From assembly GCF_029784165.1 (NCBI RefSeq), contig NC_073695.1, positions 53,651,967 through 53,715,966 on the forward strand: 64,000 bases of DNA. The letters run 5' to 3'. Shown here piece by piece: positions 59,624-64,000 of the stretch (within the stretch, counting starts at the first letter, position 1; every line of letters starts with the position of its first letter). A program made the position numbers and the translations under genes. The DNA comes from Wyeomyia smithii. Its lineage: Eukaryota; Arthropoda; Insecta; Diptera; Culicidae. Below the pieces are notes generated by a model. The model was not told the DNA's origin and searched no databases. It was given only the letters and a program-made list of their open reading frames with translations.

Positions 59624-60589
59624 TCCGGTGGTTTTAGTACAGTACTCTGGGTCCGTTTCGAATCATCATTCAAGTCTCCGTTACACCATGTCCTTTGATT
59701 AGCCGATCATCAGTTCGAATCCCTTTCGCGAATCCCATTCGAATCCCAGAATCCCATTCGAATCCCAGACGTACCACGTACCGTCTCATCGAATCACGGA
59801 AGAAAGTTGTTTGAAAGTGCTTCTCGCAGTCTTGCTTTTCCTGTGTTAGTTTCGGTACATCCAACAGCTCTTCAGTCGTCCAAAAATGCTAAATCTATTC
59901 TTCCAAAGTGGCAGTATTGATCGTCGCATGGCGGCAAAGCCTTCCCAAATCCAACATAGAATGGATGTTCTTCGCCAACGCGTTGGATTTGCACCTAACC
60001 GCTATTAAGGAGCAAGAACTCGTAGAAGTACTCCAAACCCAGGAGAAGAACGATAGGTGCTCGCTTGTGGAAACCACAATGCATCAACAGCATGTCAGAG
60101 AGAAGATTCCAAATGCCGATTACAATTGTTCTAGATGGTTGGTCCTCCGTAGTCTTCTTGATCACTAGGATCACCAGCGGCATCGAATACTCCATAATTG
60201 TAGAACAAATTGTGGCAGACGCAGAACCGTTCTATCAGCACTAACAATTGGCACACTTTCTGGGAAGCTTCAGAAGCTTACACAGCCTCTGGGAGATAGG
60301 ATTTGCTTGCCATGCGCTGTCCAGAAGTACTTTCGTTGTATTCAATTGCCCATTGCACCTTCTCCGACTCTACTGGAATGTTGGCCGCGTAGATTGTGGT
60401 CATCGTAAGTTGAAGAACTTGCTCTGAAGTTTTCACTGTGGCTACCGTAGTCAAAGAAAAAACAAAATCACCTGCTTGCGATTGATCAGGGATCACCAGC
60501 CGCAGAAGCAGAACCGGATGCTGATGACCCTGAATGATGTAGGAAGTGATGTTTCTTGCTACATCAATGCACAATGGTCCAGAAACCAA
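59624..60589 (-). pseudogene. BEL/Pao protease-RT junction region, duplicate in unit 2
   Basis: Exact repeat of 56240-57205. No difference was found between the two copies over this segment. Confidence 0.65.
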
Positions 60590-60827
60590 ATTTAGGGGGA
60601 AATTTGGTTTTAGAGCTCTATAGCAATGTTTTAGAGAAAAACTTTCTTCTACAAAGTTGTTACATATGATAATGCGCTTATTGAAAAATTATCAAAAATT
60701 AGGGTGACCAAAATTTTCGAAGCAATCAACTATCTAACTTTTTTATCTTTGAAGAAAGAAGAAAAGCTTGTTCTACAATGTTATAGCTCCAATAATTTTA
60801 AGCAACTTTGTGAAAAAAGTTTTTTTC

Positions 60828-62010
60828 CATCTTTGAAAACAACCGATTTATATTGAAAAAAATACATTTTGCGCTCTAACTTCTTTATTTCAAGTTTCAC
60901 CTTTAAACTGCCTTTGAAGGACTTTTAAAGCTTTTTAAGAGAAGCAATTCGCAATTCTGATATCGTCAATATCTCTATTCTACTCAAAGTTATTGATGTT
61001 CTTCATAAAAAAATGCGTTTTTCATTTGTATGTCATTCATTTTGGGGCAAACATAAAAAATATCTCTTGGTCTCATTTTAAAGGGCATGCTTTACTCTAT
61101 AAATGAAGTAACTTCTAAAGATATGTTATTTTTCAAATTTGAGTAAACTCAATTTAAAAACAAGACGAAAATTTAAATAATTTTATACATTATGCATATA
61201 AAAGCACCCAGATTTATGTTTTGGTATTTTTTCTTATTACTAGACGTAATTACCTTTAATTTGACCCAAAAAGATCGAAAATCGATCAACTGGTTCAAAA
61301 GTTATGAATTTTTTTAAATAAAATACATCGAATATAGCCGTTTTTTATGGTCACCCTATTTCGGAGCTGGTCCTCTTAACAACCCAACGAAACAATACGG
61401 GTTTGATTATTTTCAACATAAATGCATCCCTGCGATTCTGAGCACAATTGAAGCACTTTGCGTGACCAACTTCAAAATAGGGTGACCATAAAAAACGACT
61501 GTGTTCGATGTATTTAATTTAAAAAAATTCATAACTTTTGAACCAGTTGATCGATTTTCGATCTTTTTGGGTCAAATTAAAGGTAAGTACGTCTTGTTAT
61601 AAGAAAAAATACCAAAACATAAATCTGGGTGCCTTTATATGCATAATGTATAAAATTATTGAAATTTTCATCTTGTTTTTAAATTGAATTTACTCAAATT
61701 TAAAAAATAACATATCTCTAGAAGTTACTTCATTTATAGAGCCAAGTATGCCCTTCAAAATGAGACCAAGAGATATTTTTTATGTTTGCCCCAAAATGAA
61801 TGACATACAAATGAAAAACGCTTTTTTTTCGAAAAAAAAACATCAATAACTTTGAGTAGAATAAAGATATTGACGATATCAGAATTGCAAATTGCTTCTC
61901 TTAAAAAGCTTTAAATGTCCTTCAAAGGCCATTTAAATGTGAAACTTGAAATAAAGAAGTTAGAGCGCAAAATGTATTTTTTCAATATAAATCGGTTGTT
62001 TTCAAAGATG
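60828..62010. repeat. Long inverted repeat: arms ~535 bp, 113 nt loop
   Basis: The left arm 60828-61361 (from CATCTTTGAAAACAACCG to ATGGTCACCCTATTT) is the reverse complement of 61475-62010 (from AAATAGGGTGACCAT to TGTTTTCAAAGATG). Phrases such as GATCGAAAATCGATCAACTG, CAAACATAAAAAATATCTCT and TTTGACCCAAAAAGATCG pair with few mismatches; the arms differ by about 2 bp in length. The first ~200 bp of the left arm exists a second time at 57444-57645 through the tandem duplication. Non-coding. A transcript would form a long near-perfect hairpin. Confidence 0.92.
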
Positions 62011-62030
62011 AGCATGAGCATGAGCATGAT
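62005..62030. repeat. GAGCAT hexamer microsatellite
   Basis: ATGAGCATGAGCATGAGCAT directly after the right arm: about three and a half GAGCAT units. Confidence 0.8.
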
Positions 62031-64000
62031 TGACCGCCCGCGGTTGCTACTCCGTTATTGCCAGATCAGCTGTAATTACACAGAGAACCAACAGATGATG
62101 CTTGGGACCAACATGCATCCTCAATGTGTAAAAACTGGTGACCTTAATCTTTATATTAGGCAATACCAGCGCCGGCCGCATCCGAATGCAGGTCAAAGAA
62201 GGAATTTGTATAGGAAAATGTTGACGTGATACTCGCTTTTTGGAAGCCGAGAACACCTCTGCACTTCCACGAGAAATCACTGGGATGTTGGAGAAAGGGC
62301 AAGGTACACAGCAGGGTTCGTTTTGGCAAACGATGCGCTGATTTCGAGTGTCGGGTTCTTTAGAACAAGTATCGCGCGAGCAAGTTCATTATATCCGTCA
62401 CGATATTCATAATGCGATTCGAAGTCATTCAGTTTGACAATGTAACACCGCAACAATAAATCGTACGCAAGGATACTGGACCTTTGATCAAATTGGGACA
62501 ACTTCAAATGATATGATATTTCCTCGTAAGGTGATCCTTTTTACACCGAAATCAGTTGCGCGTTGTTGATCTATATGTAGATAATTCGACCTCATGGAGG
62601 TACCGACGCGGAGTCTGTAGGGGTTCGGTCAACCGGACATTTTCTACCTAACAGATCGACCAACGACGTTTCTCGTATACACTTTGTCTGCTCTAAAAAA
62701 CGATAAGATACCGCGAAAAACGCTTATTACGAAAACTAACCATGAGTATATTTCTAGCTAAACGTCGCGATCCTCTGCGTACGACGCACGCGATGTAGCC
62801 CATGCTATTCGTGGCAATCAGCTATTTGTCTATCCCGAGTCAATCCCAATCCCGAGAAGAAACGAACGCACGTCGGCCGTCGCGATTCTTGGGAAGGTAT
62901 ACATCGCGTTTTCGTTAATCGCGATATTTATCGACCGGACGAAATCTTCGGTTAAACAGTCACAGTGAGACATGAACAAGTATCTGGGTATACCCCTCGA
63001 AATCATTATATTCCGAAAACGTTAATATAAGTAAAATTCTCCCGAGCCGGAAACGCGGTTTACATCGAAACACTACGACATTTCACGCCGATTCTATCTT
63101 AGTTGTCGATGCGAATGTTGCCTATTAAATAGAAAAATTGGCAAAGTTTCATGCATACAAAGCCTTATTAATTTAAAAATGAAAATTTCCATATAGCCCT
63201 CCATCGAGCTAATATAGTCTTAAGTTTGTTAACAAAATGCCGACCTAGTCATTATTGGAACATAGTATACAAAACATAAGCAGCCCAAAAGCTAGAAAAA
63301 TCGAAAAAGTGAAACATAAGATTTCATGTATTATCCACAACCATTGCTTTCGAGGTGAACACATGTTTGGCTGATAGAACCCTACTTGAAGCCTGACCGT
63401 GCAAAAACGTGGTAGATGACGGATTCGAGGCATACTATGCGTCATGTTGGCTCATTACTAAGTTGAGCTACTCATTACCTTGGGTGTGATCCTGTTGGAA
63501 AGATAGAAAAATGGCAAAGCTTGGTGTATCTAAAACATTAAGTGCAAACATCAGGTGTAGATGTACATACTAATCCAAAGTCTTAAAATTATTGATAAGA
63601 CCAAACCAATCATGATTATTTCAGGCTGACTAAATAGTCATCAGATGTCAAACTCAACTTTGTTGAATTTTCTATTACCTGTCATGCGAGAGTCAGTGCG
63701 TTCAAAAATTCATTGCACACGACATATCAGTGATTACATATCAATTAATCTATTCCACCATAAATTCTAATAAACAATACTATTACACAAAACTACACGA
63801 GAAAAAGGCTCCAGAAAAACACCTTAATTGCACTCTGTTTTCAATTTGGACATTCAAAACTGTAACAGTTAAACATTCATGACGAGCACAATCAAAACGG
63901 CGTGCTACGTCGTTCCACAAACTGGCAACTACGTGGTATTCGGTGGATCATCACATGATGTGAACTATATTCGAACGCGGACCATTTAGGAAAATAAATA
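62031..64000. other. Unassigned; CpG-richer stretch, no gene recognised
   Basis: The section 62580-63110 is notably rich in CG dinucleotides (GTCGCGATCCTC, GTACGACGCACGCGATG, ACGTCGGCCGTCGCG), unlike the AT-rich surroundings. It could be an LTR, an unmethylated-type regulatory region, or recently transferred DNA. A minus frame at 62507-62277 (76 codons, ...FESHYEYRDGYNELARAILV...) has protein-like composition, but I do not recognise it; it could be a lone exon or chance. 63110-64000 is AT-rich without features. Confidence 0.4.

Larger units (their letters stand above)
57646..61029 (+). repeat. Tandem duplication, unit 2 (3384 bp)
   Basis: The second copy, in direct orientation, identical to unit 1 except as noted at 60756. 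It joins seamlessly to the left arm of the foldback repeat beyond 61029, whereas unit 1's matching arm is cut at 57645. Unit 2 therefore keeps the ancestral right junction and unit 1 the ancestral left junction. It carries copies of all unit 1 features (offset +3384), including the RT fragment, the palindrome-bounded element and the PR/RT segment. Confidence 0.95.

Overview
The window reads as AT-rich, gene-poor chromosomal DNA of a dipteran, most probably a culicine (Aedes-like) mosquito. The reasons are the short-intron C-type lectin gene, the mix of CR1-like, RTE, Jockey-like and BEL/Pao retroelements with Tc1/mariner relics, a tRNA-derived SINE of the type common in Aedes, and many TIR-bearing MITEs. 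Species assignment is inference. No prokaryotic gene, operon or CRISPR array is present.

Layout. 1-3200: DD37D mariner transposase end, a dispersed 'QLDELSNV' repeat, and a palindrome-bounded element sitting in CCCGAA/CCCGAC repeats. 3200-10700: mostly unique DNA with a TA-flanked MITE (6575-7344) and a dead Jockey-like reverse transcriptase (8890-9480). 10700-12740: an hAT-like MITE, a 1.1 kb imperfect palindrome and E-box-bearing repeats. 14400-24210: dispersed repeats, a SINE fragment, a TATA-bearing repeat, a Tc1 relic and a 1.7 kb TIR element. 24846-24890: a hammerhead-ribozyme fold. 25480-28905: two blocks of a ~125 bp minisatellite, split by a 490 bp SINE with a 14 bp target duplication. 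29345-33466: nearly full-length CR1-like LINE on the minus strand, killed by three premature stops and loss of the RT catalytic motif. 36743-42298: more repeats, two MITEs and a LINE RNase H relic.

The one convincing host gene is a secreted C-type lectin (44540-45080, two exons, 58 bp intron), with a small upstream ORF. Beyond it lie an RTE endonuclease relic (47480-48487), nested hAT MITEs, and unique DNA. From 53540 to 62010 is a compound locus: a BEL/Pao pol (minus strand) interrupted by a 1.64 kb palindrome-bounded element, then a near-perfect 3384 bp tandem duplication, then a long inverted repeat with ~535 bp arms. The last 2 kb is CpG-richer and unassigned.

The parts do not form a pathway. 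The window is a record of layered insertions. The points of most interest are the ribozyme, the array of composite ETS-type/YY1(Pho)-type sites, the recurrent promoter-plus-stem-loop repeat family, the two long hairpins (possible endo-siRNA sources), and the recent tandem duplication.
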